Positions 7,871 to 15,741 of a stretch of 64,000 nt of DNA are shown here, piece after piece. Numbering within the stretch: the first letter of the stretch is position 1; each line of letters begins with the position of its first letter. A program made the translations under genes and the position numbers. The notes beneath the pieces are model-generated. The model was not told where the DNA came from, ran no database searches, and saw only the letters and a program-made list of their open reading frames with translations. The stretch is from JAAYJT01 sp037445555. GTDB taxonomy: Bacteria > Bacteroidota > Bacteroidia > Bacteroidales > JAAYJT01. The stretch covers positions 1 through 64,000 of the forward strand of contig JBBIKG010000011.1 of assembly GCA_037445555.1 (NCBI GenBank). The letters run 5' to 3'.

Positions 7871-9589
7871 TTATATCAGAACGTCGCGCGCATGATAACG
7901 GGTATGAAATAGCTGACTATATTCGTCCGGATCTTTATTGGTTTGGAGGGTATGAAGAACCTCGGCCAACACAGGATTTTTGTGCGCCGCTTTAATGGAT
8001 TCCTTCTCATCCATATCATACAGCGCTTTGGTGCGTGCCTTCACATCGGCAGGGATGGCAGGGATGGGTTGCCCTCCGCCGTTGACACATCCTCCAGGAC
8101 ATGCCATCACTTCGACAAAGTGCAAGTTCTTTTTCCCTTTCTCAATTTCCACCAGCAGATCCTTCACATTGGCCATACCACTTACGATAGCAAAACCGAA
8201 GGTTCTGTCACCGGCCTCCACCTGAAACTCCTTCCTTGATTTGCCCGTACGCGCCTCCGTGATCCTGAATTGCATCAACTCTGTTCCGAGGATCATATGA
8301 TGTAGGGTTCGGATGATGGCCTCCGTTAATCCTCCTGAGGCAGCTTGCAGAAGTGCAGATGAGCTGCGTGAGCCATAGGGCAGATTTATCAGTTCAGGCT
8401 CCATGTTGCTGATATCAATCCCGCAGAGCCTGATAAACTTCACCAGTTCGCGAGTGGTCATTACCATGTCAACATCACTCACTCCCTTACAGGTCATCTC
8501 TTCGCGCTGTGCCTCAAACTTTCTGGCTGTGCAGGGTGTGACAGCAACGGTAAATATGGACCCGGATTCCGATCCGGCTGTAGAAGAATTCCCCTGTTTT
8601 ATCAGGGTTCCAAGCAATTGCTGCGGCGACTTGCTAACTGAAAGATGCGGGAGCAGGACGGGATGATATTGTTCGAGATATTTCACCCATGCAGGGCAGC
8701 AGCTCGAGAAAAGAGGCAGGCCTTCATCGCCGCGGTTCAGAAGTTCGTTGGCCAATTCTAATGCATAGAAATCGCCACCGAAGGCCGTGTCGAATACTTT
8801 ATCGAAGCCTGTCCTACGCAGGGCTGCATTAAGAATACCGCCTGCCTCCTTTCCGCTTTTCATACCAAAAGCTTCGGCAAACGTGACGGCAACCGCAGGG
8901 TGGTACTGAACGACAGCATGTTTGCTATGATCGTGGATGATCTGGAGCAGCTCGCCGAAGTCCGATTTTTCGTGCAAGGCCCCGGTAGGACATACCATGA
9001 TACACTGCCCGCAGACAATGCAATTTGAAAGATTTAGGGGTTTGCTTAGAGCAGTATCAATACAGGTCTCTTCACCCCGCCGCATAAAATCAAATGTTGA
9101 AACACCTATCACCTCTTCGCACACCCTAACACAACGTCCACAAAGGATGCATTTTTCAGGATCACGTACCACGCTTATGCTGGATGGATCTGTCTTTTTC
9201 TTTATGCGCTTTCCAGAAAACCGTCTCTCCGCCACATTCATCTCGGAGGCGAGATTTTGAAGTTCGCAATTGCCGTTGCGCATGCAGTAGAGGCAGTCGT
9301 CAGGATGGTTGGCTAAAAGCAGTTCGATGATGGTTCTGCGGGCATTGACTACCCGGGGCGAGTGCGTACGTATCTGCATCCACTCTTCGACAGGTTGCGA
9401 ACATGCCGGAATAAGATCGTGTTTGCCTTCCACCTCCACCACGCACATGCGGCAGGCCCCTGTAGGCGTGAAGCCCTCCATGAAACACAGGGTAGGAATT
9501 CGTATGCCATTTCGGTTCAGCGTCTGCAGGATCGTGTCGCCTTTCCGGGCCTTTATCACCTTATTGTTTACCTCTATGTCGAAAATCAT
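7871..9589 (-). CDS. hydA: Catalytic [FeFe]-hydrogenase subunit HydA
   Basis: The 572-aa catalytic subunit of a soluble, probably electron-bifurcating HydABC hydrogenase that makes H2 from NADH and reduced ferredoxin. Modules in order: [2Fe-2S] (C35, C46, C49, C63), His-Cys3 cluster (H95, C99, C102, C108), two [4Fe-4S] sets (C147-C157, C190-C200), the H-cluster domain and a C-terminal small-subunit region. Loop 1 SSCCPAW has both cysteines (C297, C298). Loop 3 MACPGGCVNGGG supplies C497 and C501. Loop 2 is TPCTARKFE, with C353 intact but Arg356 where the family Lys sits. It is 21 bases downstream of hydB. Maturases HydEFG are not in this window and must be encoded elsewhere. Confidence 0.95.
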   Translation of the reverse strand: MIFDIEVNNKVIKARKGDTILQTLNRNGIRIPTLCFMEGFTPTGACRMCVVEVEGKHDLIPACSQPVEEWMQIRTHSPRVVNARRTIIELLLANHPDDCLYCMRNGNCELQNLASEMNVAERRFSGKRIKKKTDPSSISVVRDPEKCILCGRCVRVCEEVIGVSTFDFMRRGEETCIDTALSKPLNLSNCIVCGQCIMVCPTGALHEKSDFGELLQIIHDHSKHAVVQYHPAVAVTFAEAFGMKSGKEAGGILNAALRRTGFDKVFDTAFGGDFYALELANELLNRGDEGLPLFSSCCPAWVKYLEQYHPVLLPHLSVSKSPQQLLGTLIKQGNSSTAGSESGSIFTVAVTPCTARKFEAQREEMTCKGVSDVDMVMTTRELVKFIRLCGIDISNMEPELINLPYGSRSSSALLQAASGGLTEAIIRTLHHMILGTELMQFRITEARTGKSRKEFQVEAGDRTFGFAIVSGMANVKDLLVEIEKGKKNLHFVEVMACPGGCVNGGGQPIPAIPADVKARTKALYDMDEKESIKAAHKNPVLAEVLHTLQTNKDPDEYSQLFHTRYHARDVLI

Positions 9590-9610
9590 GGTATTGAGTG
9601 ATTAAAAGGT

Positions 9611-11557
9611 TTACCGTACATGAATGGCCGAAAACTTACACACTTCATAGCATATTCCACAGCCTGTACATTTGCCCTCGACAATAAAGTATGGATTCCG
9701 CGGTGTGCCGATAATAGCGGTTTCGGGACATTTGACGGCGCAAATGCTGCAACCGGTGCATTTTTCGGTGTCTATCACATAGGTGCGCAGTTCGGTGCAA
9801 AAACCTGCCTTGCAGGTACGGTCAAAAATATGTTCTTCATACTCGTCTTTAAACCACCGCAGCGTGCCAACAACCGAATTCGGAGCCGACCGTCCCAGCC
9901 CGCATAGGGCAGTATCGCTGATAACCTGGGTCAGGTTATCAAGTTGCATTACTCCCTTGAAGCGTTCAAGCGTATCATGTCCCGACTCTCTGTAAGGCCT
10001 GCGGGTGACACTGTCCAGTATTTCGGAAATGCGCTTGATACCTTCGCGACAGGGAATGCATTTCCCACAGCTTTCTTTTTTAAGTGAATCGATGAAAAAA
10101 CCGGCCAACGAAACCATGCAGGTTTTTTCATTCATTATAACAAGGCTGCCCGAACCTATATGCATGTTTTCGGTCTCAAACGATTCGAAGTCTAATGAAA
10201 TTCCGGCCTTAGAGGCCGGAAAGGTATGTCCCAATGGCCCGCCTATCTGAATGGCTTTCAAGGAGTGGCCATCCGGCACCCCACCGGCGATATCATCAAT
10301 CAGGAAACTGAGGCACGTGCCCATCGGAACCTCAATGATGCCCTTGCGTTGCAAACTGCCGGTTAATGCCAGAATTTTAGTGCCTTTGCTGCGCAGCGTA
10401 CCAACCGAGGAGTACCAGCTTGGTCCTTTTTCAAAAATCAGTGGAACATTGGCCAGGGTTTCGACATTATTAACGACAGTAGGCCGGCCAAACAACCCTT
10501 TTTGCGCAGGGTAAGGGGGCTTGTGCGACGGCATTCCCCTCTTTCCTTCTATACTGCTGATCAGGGCGGTTTCTTCGCCGCAAACCAGAGCACCTGCATT
10601 TCTGAAAAGGACTATTTCAAGATTTACCCCGCTACGAATGATATTATTGCCGAGCAATCCGAATTCACGTGCCTGCCTGATGGCGTTTTCAAGAAGCCGC
10701 ACGGCCTTTTCATATTCTTTGCGGATGTAAATATATGCTTTGGTCGCCCCGATGGCATATGCCGCTATGGCAATACCCTCAATAACCAGGTGAGGATTGC
10801 CTTCGATCAGTGAGCGATTCATATAGGCTCCCGGGTCACTCTCATCGGCATTGCAGACAAGGTATTTCTGGTCCGACGGAGTGTCCTTGGCAATCCTCCA
10901 CTTCTGACCCGTAGGGAAACCCTTTCCTCCACGTCCGCGCAACCCGCTTTTTTCGATGATTTCGCAAACGGCATCAGGGGTATAGTTTCGCAGTAGCTTC
11001 AGGAATGGCTTGTAGCCGCCAAAAGCAATATAATCGACTATATTTGCCGGATCTGTGATGCCGCAGTATTTAAGGAGCAATCGGCGCTGGTGCCTGAAAA
11101 AAGGATGATCATCCATGAAAGGTGCGCCTTTCCAGGGGTCTTTTGACGGAATCCTGTATTGTCCGAGCAGATTGGATGACGGTAGTTCATTGTTTAAGAC
11201 AGCTGAAAGAATTTGCGGAACTTCTGAAGGCGTTACCTTTGAGAACGAGAGGCGCGGGCGGGCAGGAAGTTGTATATCCATAATCGGCTCTTCTGAACAA
11301 AGTCCGATGCATCCTACCTCAATCACGTCAGCTTTCAATGCATTTTCTGACAAATAACTCATGACAGACTCCAGGGTGGCGTTTGCGCCGGCAATCTCTC
11401 CACAGCTGGATTTGCCGATAAAAATCGTAGGCCGGATGACAGACTCTCGCCTGATAAAAGCCAGCTTTTCCTGCTCGAAGTCTTCATTGTCGGCAAGCGA
11501 ATGCAGCTTATTGCGTATCCAGTCAGTTATCGACGCCCTATCCGTTTGATTCATCAT
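9611..11557 (-). CDS. hydB: HydB, NuoF-like NADH/FMN subunit of bifurcating hydrogenase
   Basis: The flavin subunit that takes hydride from NADH and splits electrons between iron-sulfur chains. The 648-aa protein begins with a thioredoxin-like [2Fe-2S] domain of which three cysteines are visible (SSCGEIAGA, then GCIGLC). The NuoF core follows: GRGGKGFPTGQKW (FMN), NADESDPGAYMNR (NADH) and CGEETALI. Next come a SLBB region, the [4Fe-4S] motif ESCGKCIPCREG with a later Cys, and a C-terminal ferredoxin domain with two CxxCxxC motifs. I chose the ATG at 11557, which overlaps the hydC stop (ATGA); a longer reading from 11578 is possible. The overlap indicates translational coupling with hydC and a fixed subunit ratio. 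Confidence 0.94.
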   Translation of the reverse strand: MMNQTDRASITDWIRNKLHSLADNEDFEQEKLAFIRRESVIRPTIFIGKSSCGEIAGANATLESVMSYLSENALKADVIEVGCIGLCSEEPIMDIQLPARPRLSFSKVTPSEVPQILSAVLNNELPSSNLLGQYRIPSKDPWKGAPFMDDHPFFRHQRRLLLKYCGITDPANIVDYIAFGGYKPFLKLLRNYTPDAVCEIIEKSGLRGRGGKGFPTGQKWRIAKDTPSDQKYLVCNADESDPGAYMNRSLIEGNPHLVIEGIAIAAYAIGATKAYIYIRKEYEKAVRLLENAIRQAREFGLLGNNIIRSGVNLEIVLFRNAGALVCGEETALISSIEGKRGMPSHKPPYPAQKGLFGRPTVVNNVETLANVPLIFEKGPSWYSSVGTLRSKGTKILALTGSLQRKGIIEVPMGTCLSFLIDDIAGGVPDGHSLKAIQIGGPLGHTFPASKAGISLDFESFETENMHIGSGSLVIMNEKTCMVSLAGFFIDSLKKESCGKCIPCREGIKRISEILDSVTRRPYRESGHDTLERFKGVMQLDNLTQVISDTALCGLGRSAPNSVVGTLRWFKDEYEEHIFDRTCKAGFCTELRTYVIDTEKCTGCSICAVKCPETAIIGTPRNPYFIVEGKCTGCGICYEVCKFSAIHVR

Positions 11558-12021
11558 TGCGCCTTTTGCTTTTTGCATTTATTGATGATAGAAATAAGTT
11601 GTTGTTTGCTTTGAATGGAATAAAACACGGTATTCAAACTTATGACCGGCGCCAGGCTGCATGCACCCATACAGGTGGCTTCTTTCAGCGAAAAAGCATT
11701 GTCGCGTGTTACCTGCCCCGGTTTGATCTTAAGTTCAGCTTCAAGATCTTTCAGGATTTTTGCCGAACCATGAAGATGGCAGGTGGTTCCGCAGCATACC
11801 TTGCAAGAGGTCGCAGGTTTTGGATTGAAACTGAATTCATCATAAAACGAGGCCACGCCGTGCACCTTACTCACAGGCAGTTTAAGGTATTTGCCCACTT
11901 TGATCACAGCTTCTTCCGAGATCTGGCCCGTTTCTTCCTGGATGCGTTCAAGCATGGGTATCAGGTAGTCGCGCTGCCCGAAAGGAAAAGATTCCAAAAT
12001 CCGGTCAATTTCAGTGCTCAT
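11554..12021 (-). CDS. hydC: HydC, NuoE-like [2Fe-2S] subunit
   Basis: The small electron-transfer subunit of HydABC. The 155-aa thioredoxin-like NuoE family protein carries a [2Fe-2S] cluster: CCGTTCHLHGS supplies the first two Cys and ATCMGACSLAP the second pair. The N-terminal helical part contains IPMLERIQEETGQI and VHGVASFYDEF, typical of NuoE. The start at 12021 (MSTEID) was preferred over an upstream in-frame ATG at 12042 because it matches the family N terminus. It is the first gene of the minus-strand unit. The stop overlaps the hydB start. A Bacteroidota -7 box lies at 12046-12053 and Rex-type operators at 12082-12117. Confidence 0.94.
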   Translation of the reverse strand: MSTEIDRILESFPFGQRDYLIPMLERIQEETGQISEEAVIKVGKYLKLPVSKVHGVASFYDEFSFNPKPATSCKVCCGTTCHLHGSAKILKDLEAELKIKPGQVTRDNAFSLKEATCMGACSLAPVISLNTVFYSIQSKQQLISIINKCKKQKAQ

Positions 12022-12045
12022 GAATAAAATCAATAAATTCACTCA

Positions 12046-12053
12046 CAAAAATA
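12046..12053 (-). promoter_or_regulatory. Candidate -7 element for the hyd operon
   Basis: The minus strand reads TATTTTTG, an exact TAnnTTTG match, 25 bases upstream of the hydC ATG, giving a short leader. A TTG at 12069-12071 could serve as -33 but the spacer is only 15 bases, slightly short. The Rex operators lie just upstream. Confidence 0.5.
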
Positions 12054-12081
12054 GAAAACAAACCCGAACAATTTACATTTG

Positions 12082-12101
12082 ATTGTTATTTTTTTAACAA
12101 T
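12082..12101. promoter_or_regulatory. Rex-type operator 1
   Basis: A perfect 20-bp inverted repeat: ATTGTTA and TAACAAT flank six T residues. The central 18 bp match the Rex consensus TTGTTAAnnnnTTAACAA at 13 of 14 defined positions. It lies between the divergent hydC and hydrogenase-like sensor genes. Rex itself is encoded in the hydC operon, so binding here would connect the NADH/NAD ratio to hydrogenase expression and to rex autoregulation. Confidence 0.8.
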
Positions 12102-12117
12102 GTTACAAGAATAACAA
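12100..12117. promoter_or_regulatory. Rex-type operator 2 (weaker)
   Basis: A second inverted repeat of the same design, TGTTA and TAACA separated by six bases, directly abuts operator 1, offset by 17 bp. It agrees with the Rex consensus at 11 of 14 defined positions. The offset is about 1.6 helical turns, so the two sites would face partly different sides of the helix. The second half-site ends six bases before the -33 element of the rightward promoter. Confidence 0.6.
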
Positions 12118-12122
12118 TAAAA

Positions 12123-12157
12123 TTTGACGAAACATGAGAGCTAATATTATACCTTTG
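12123..12157 (+). promoter_or_regulatory. Candidate promoter for the sensor-phosphatase pair
   Basis: TTTG at 12123-12126 and TACCTTTG at 12150-12157 match the Bacteroidota -33 and -7 elements, with a 23-base spacer at the upper end of the accepted range. Transcription would start near 12164, about 78 bases before the ATG at 12242. The Rex-type operators end just upstream of the -33 box. Confidence 0.55.
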
Positions 12158-12241
12158 GAGATAATATAGCACACATAATTTAGATGAGTTAAGCAAACCT
12201 TGTTCATGTCGTTTTAACTGCTCCAAGCTAACAATTTGCCT

Positions 12242-14104
12242 ATGAAGCTAATTCACCTCGATCCGGAAAAATGCACCCAATGCGGCATGTGCGTTCCTGC
12301 ATGCCCGGTTCAGGCCATTAAACATATCGGCGAAGACGATCTGCCTGTCATCAGCGAAGCACGCTGCATCGGTTGCGGGAGTTGCATTTCGGCCTGCCCG
12401 GTCGCAGCCATCACTTATCATCAGTCCATTAAGGATGTTTGGTCACTGATCAACACAGAAAACAAGGTGGTGGCTATAGTCGATCCGAGCATCGCTGCCG
12501 AATTCCCCGACATTACCGACTACAGGAAGTTTGCCGGCATGATACGGATGCTCGGTTTTACAAAAGTTACGGAAACAGCCTTTGCCGTTGAGCTGGTGGC
12601 AGCCAGGTTTGCCAGCCTGCTGGAATCGTTTAAGGGACGCTACTATATCACGTCAAACTGTCCGACTCTGGTGATGTATATTGAAAAGTATTTTCCGCAC
12701 CTTATCGATAATCTTGTTCCGCTTGCCTCACCCATGCTTACCATGGCTGCTGTGGTTCGCGAGAACTTTGGCAGTGATACGAAAGTGGTGGCCATCACCC
12801 CGTGTGTATCGCAAAAAATCGAGGCGGTGCGAAGCCAGGGAGCCATGTCAGTAGATCAGGTGCTGACATTTACCGAATTGCGCCAGATGTTTGCCGAAAA
12901 AAATATTACAGAAACCTCGCTCGAATTTTCAGATTTTGACCCTCCTCATGCCCGAATCGGATCAATTTATCCTATTCATCATGGCTTTATTCAGGCCGCA
13001 GGTCTAAGCGAACATATTTTCGACAGCAAAATGGTTACGGCGAGCGGGAAACGGGAGTTTTTGAACGCTGTGAGGGAATTCGACAGGCATCCTGAGTTAA
13101 TCAACCGTCACTTTAATGTGTTTTATGATAAGGGCTGCCTGATGGGCCCCGGTATGACCCCAAGTACCGACCTGTACCAGAGGCAGGTACTCGTTACTGA
13201 TTATGCTCTGCGCAGAGCTTCAGCCATAGATAAGCGGGAATGGCAGCAAAATTTTGCCAGGTTCTCACAAATTGAACTGGGCCTGTCTTTCGCAGCCGAT
13301 GATCAACGATTGCCCATACCCGCCGAAGAAATCATCAACGAAGTGTTACAGGCTACCGGTAAGTTGGAGGCCTCCAATACGCATATCTGTGAGATGTGCG
13401 GGTTTGAATCATGCCGAGATTTTGCCATCGCCGTGGCGCAGGGCCTGGTGAGAACCGAAAGCTGTGTGGCTTATTCATTAAAAAATAAGAAGGAATACAT
13501 CCGAACATTGCGCCAGCGGAACGATGCATTGGACAAATCGGAAAAACAATTGCGTGAGAATGAGAAAGATATGCGCGAAGCTCTCGGCCGCGCACAGGAC
13601 ACGCTTGAAACGATGGGACTTTTGATGAAAAGACTATCTGCCGGCATGGTCATGGTCGACGAAAACCTAAGGATTATGGAGTCGAACCCGGCTTTTATCG
13701 ATATGCTGGGCGAAGATGTAGCCATGATCAACGAGGTGATACCCGGGCTGAAGAATGCAGACCTAAAGACCATGCTGCCGTTCAATTTCTACAACTTGTT
13801 CAAATATGTCCTGAATTCGGGCGAAGACCTAATAGGAAGGGATATAAAGCTGAACAACAACCTATTGAATGTTTCGATTTATTCTATTCTGCGAAATAAG
13901 GTTGTCGGTGCCGTTATCCGCGACATGTATCTGCCCGAAGTTCAGAAAGAGGTGCTTGAAAAACGACTGACCGAAGTTATTGATCAGAACCTTCGCATGG
14001 TACAGGAGATTGGATTCCTGCTGGGCGAAGGAGCATCGAGCACCGAACGTATGCTCAACTCTCTTATCGAAACCCATAAGCAGCAAAAGAATCAGACCGA
14101 GTGA
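12242..14104 (+). CDS. [FeFe]-hydrogenase-like protein with PAS domain, altered H-cluster site
   Basis: A 620-aa probable sensor, resembling the TM1421-type proteins encoded beside hydABC in Thermotoga. In order: two [4Fe-4S] motifs (C11-C21, C42-C52); a hydrogenase-like domain with loop 1 TSNCPTL (C140), loop 2 TPCVSQKIE (C188) and loop 3 YDKGCLMG; a CxxCGF cluster (C383, C386, C391, C408); a coiled coil (about 415-460); and a PAS domain (about 460-570). In loop 3 the first Cys is Tyr295 and only C299 remains, loop 2 has Gln for the family Lys, and loop 1 lacks the proton-relay Cys. Normal H-cluster catalysis is unlikely. There is no kinase domain. The start is ATG 12242; an upstream TTG (12236) is less likely. 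The stop overlaps the next ATG (TGATG). Confidence 0.87.
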   Translation: MKLIHLDPEKCTQCGMCVPACPVQAIKHIGEDDLPVISEARCIGCGSCISACPVAAITYHQSIKDVWSLINTENKVVAIVDPSIAAEFPDITDYRKFAGMIRMLGFTKVTETAFAVELVAARFASLLESFKGRYYITSNCPTLVMYIEKYFPHLIDNLVPLASPMLTMAAVVRENFGSDTKVVAITPCVSQKIEAVRSQGAMSVDQVLTFTELRQMFAEKNITETSLEFSDFDPPHARIGSIYPIHHGFIQAAGLSEHIFDSKMVTASGKREFLNAVREFDRHPELINRHFNVFYDKGCLMGPGMTPSTDLYQRQVLVTDYALRRASAIDKREWQQNFARFSQIELGLSFAADDQRLPIPAEEIINEVLQATGKLEASNTHICEMCGFESCRDFAIAVAQGLVRTESCVAYSLKNKKEYIRTLRQRNDALDKSEKQLRENEKDMREALGRAQDTLETMGLLMKRLSAGMVMVDENLRIMESNPAFIDMLGEDVAMINEVIPGLKNADLKTMLPFNFYNLFKYVLNSGEDLIGRDIKLNNNLLNVSIYSILRNKVVGAVIRDMYLPEVQKEVLEKRLTEVIDQNLRMVQEIGFLLGEGASSTERMLNSLIETHKQQKNQTE

Positions 14105-15285
14105 TGGAGGAAAATTTTCATATCGAAATTTACTGCCAGCAAAAGAACCACAGTAACGAACGTATCTGTGGCGATGTCTTTGTTTCGGAGCGGATTTCTG
14201 CGGAACAGCGCATCATTTCGGTGCTTTGCGATGGCATGGGGCATGGTGTGAAGGCCAATGTGCTGGCTACCCTATCAGCGCGGATGGTATTGAATTTTAC
14301 ACGCGATAACAAGCCATTCAAAGATCTTGCCGCTCTAATTTCAAAAACGCTTCCGGTTTGCAGCGTACGTAAAACCAGCTATGTCACATTTACGGCACTC
14401 GACATTGATTTTACTGGCAGAATCAAGATTCTTGAATATGATAACCCCGCATGTTTCCTGATAAGAGAAGGAGAACCAAAAGACCTTGAGTGGTTGGAGT
14501 ATCAGGCCATTGGCCAGCAGGGGAGGGAAATGCTGCTTCGGGGTGCCAATCTCGAGCTACAGAAAGAAGACCGTATCGTATTCTGTTCCGATGGAATTAC
14601 ACAGTCGGGAACCGGAGGAAAATATAGCCAGGGGTGGGGCAGGGAAGGACTAATGGAGTTTGTCAAAGAAACTTTACGTCGGTCGCCGGCTATTTCAGCC
14701 AAGGATCTTTCTTCTAGAGTGGTGGCCCGTGCTGTGGCAAACGACTCTTATACCCTTGATGACGACTGCTCCTGTGCTGTAATCTACCTCAGGCAGCCAA
14801 GGCATTTATTGATTTGTACCGGTCCTCCTTTTGAAGCTGAAAGTGACAAAGCCTTTGCGGAAAAATTTAACCGTTTCGAAGGTCGCAAAATTATATGTGG
14901 ATCGACTACCGCGGATATTATCAGCAGGGAACTCTCGCTTGAGATTACTGACAGCAACGAATTCGATGATCCTGAATTGCCTCCGGTTTCCGCGATGGAA
15001 GGGGCAGAGCTGATCACCGAAGGTATGTTGACTTTGAATAAGGTAACCCGCATTTTAAAGCAGTATGATAACGAAACCTTACTGGGCAAAGGTCCGGCCG
15101 ACCGCATCGTCGACAACCTGCTTGAAAGTGACAAGATTCATTTTCTCGTGGGTACCCGCATAAACGAAGCACATCAGGATCCGAGCCTACCGGTTGAACT
15201 TGAGATTCGACGCAACGTAATCAAACGCCTCGCTGATGTCCTGGTGACCAGGCATCTGAAGGAGGTCGTCGTAGAGTATCTATAG
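14104..15285 (+). CDS. SpoIIE-family PP2C serine phosphatase with C-terminal extension
   Basis: A 393-aa PPM/SpoIIE-type phosphatase that would dephosphorylate phospho-Ser/Thr protein targets using two metal ions. Visible are CDGMGHG (D43), FCSDGITQ and the late DDDCSCAVIYL acidic motif that closes the metal site, all in residues 1-230. The last 155 or so residues form an additional domain I cannot assign; it contains CTGPPF, a CGSTTADI segment and two predicted helices near the end. The start ATG overlaps the preceding stop, so it is translationally coupled to the hydrogenase-like PAS protein, which is the obvious candidate for controlling it. No anti-sigma kinase or STAS-domain target is encoded nearby. 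The arrangement is comparable to TM1421-TM1422 of Thermotoga. Confidence 0.88.
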   Translation: MEENFHIEIYCQQKNHSNERICGDVFVSERISAEQRIISVLCDGMGHGVKANVLATLSARMVLNFTRDNKPFKDLAALISKTLPVCSVRKTSYVTFTALDIDFTGRIKILEYDNPACFLIREGEPKDLEWLEYQAIGQQGREMLLRGANLELQKEDRIVFCSDGITQSGTGGKYSQGWGREGLMEFVKETLRRSPAISAKDLSSRVVARAVANDSYTLDDDCSCAVIYLRQPRHLLICTGPPFEAESDKAFAEKFNRFEGRKIICGSTTADIISRELSLEITDSNEFDDPELPPVSAMEGAELITEGMLTLNKVTRILKQYDNETLLGKGPADRIVDNLLESDKIHFLVGTRINEAHQDPSLPVELEIRRNVIKRLADVLVTRHLKEVVVEYL

Positions 15286-15319
15286 AAGTTTGAGTTTCTC
15301 CGCTCGCCGATCAGGGACT

Positions 15320-15739
15320 TTAGTCGAACAGCTCGCCCTTGTCAATACCCTTTATCGCACGTTTACTCACCTGCCGGTAAAAGGCAAAGTGAAGCAGCAG
15401 GCCTAAGCCCCATCCGATCAGGATATACCCATATACGTTGGGGGATTCGTGTTTCGCGTTGAACCCTAACCAGAACCAGAACAGGGTGATGAGGTTAAAC
15501 ACAACAAAGGTAGCCAGGTGGAAGCGGAAACCCACGTCGGCAAGGGGCAGCGACAGATAGTCGCGTTTGCCGAAAAACCATCCAAGGCCGAAATTTACCA
15601 GGAAATAAAGTGCAGCAGAACCCCAGAGTGCCACGAATTCGTGGTGTTCAATAGACCAGCTCAGGCTGATCCTGAACAACAGGGTGGCAAGAGCGAAAGT
15701 TGCCGTGAAAAGCAACAGGTTTCGTGTTATTGTCTTCAT
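15320..15739 (-). CDS. Integral membrane protein, function unknown
   Basis: A 139-aa hydrophobic protein with four predicted transmembrane helices (about 8-28, 38-56, 71-92 and 102-123) and a charged C-terminal tail. I recognise no catalytic motif. It follows the PadR-type regulator by three bases on the same strand, so the pair forms an operon and the regulator probably controls this gene. PadR-linked small membrane proteins are common and often act in envelope stress or drug response, but nothing in the sequence decides this. The start is ATG 15739; a TTG two codons upstream is less likely. Confidence 0.75.
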   Translation of the reverse strand: MKTITRNLLLFTATFALATLLFRISLSWSIEHHEFVALWGSAALYFLVNFGLGWFFGKRDYLSLPLADVGFRFHLATFVVFNLITLFWFWLGFNAKHESPNVYGYILIGWGLGLLLHFAFYRQVSKRAIKGIDKGELFD

Positions 15740-15741
15740 AA

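Noticed and set aside
10195..10220. GC-rich hairpin inside hydB
   Set aside because: The inverted repeat lies in conserved coding sequence without a T tract, so a terminator is not supported.
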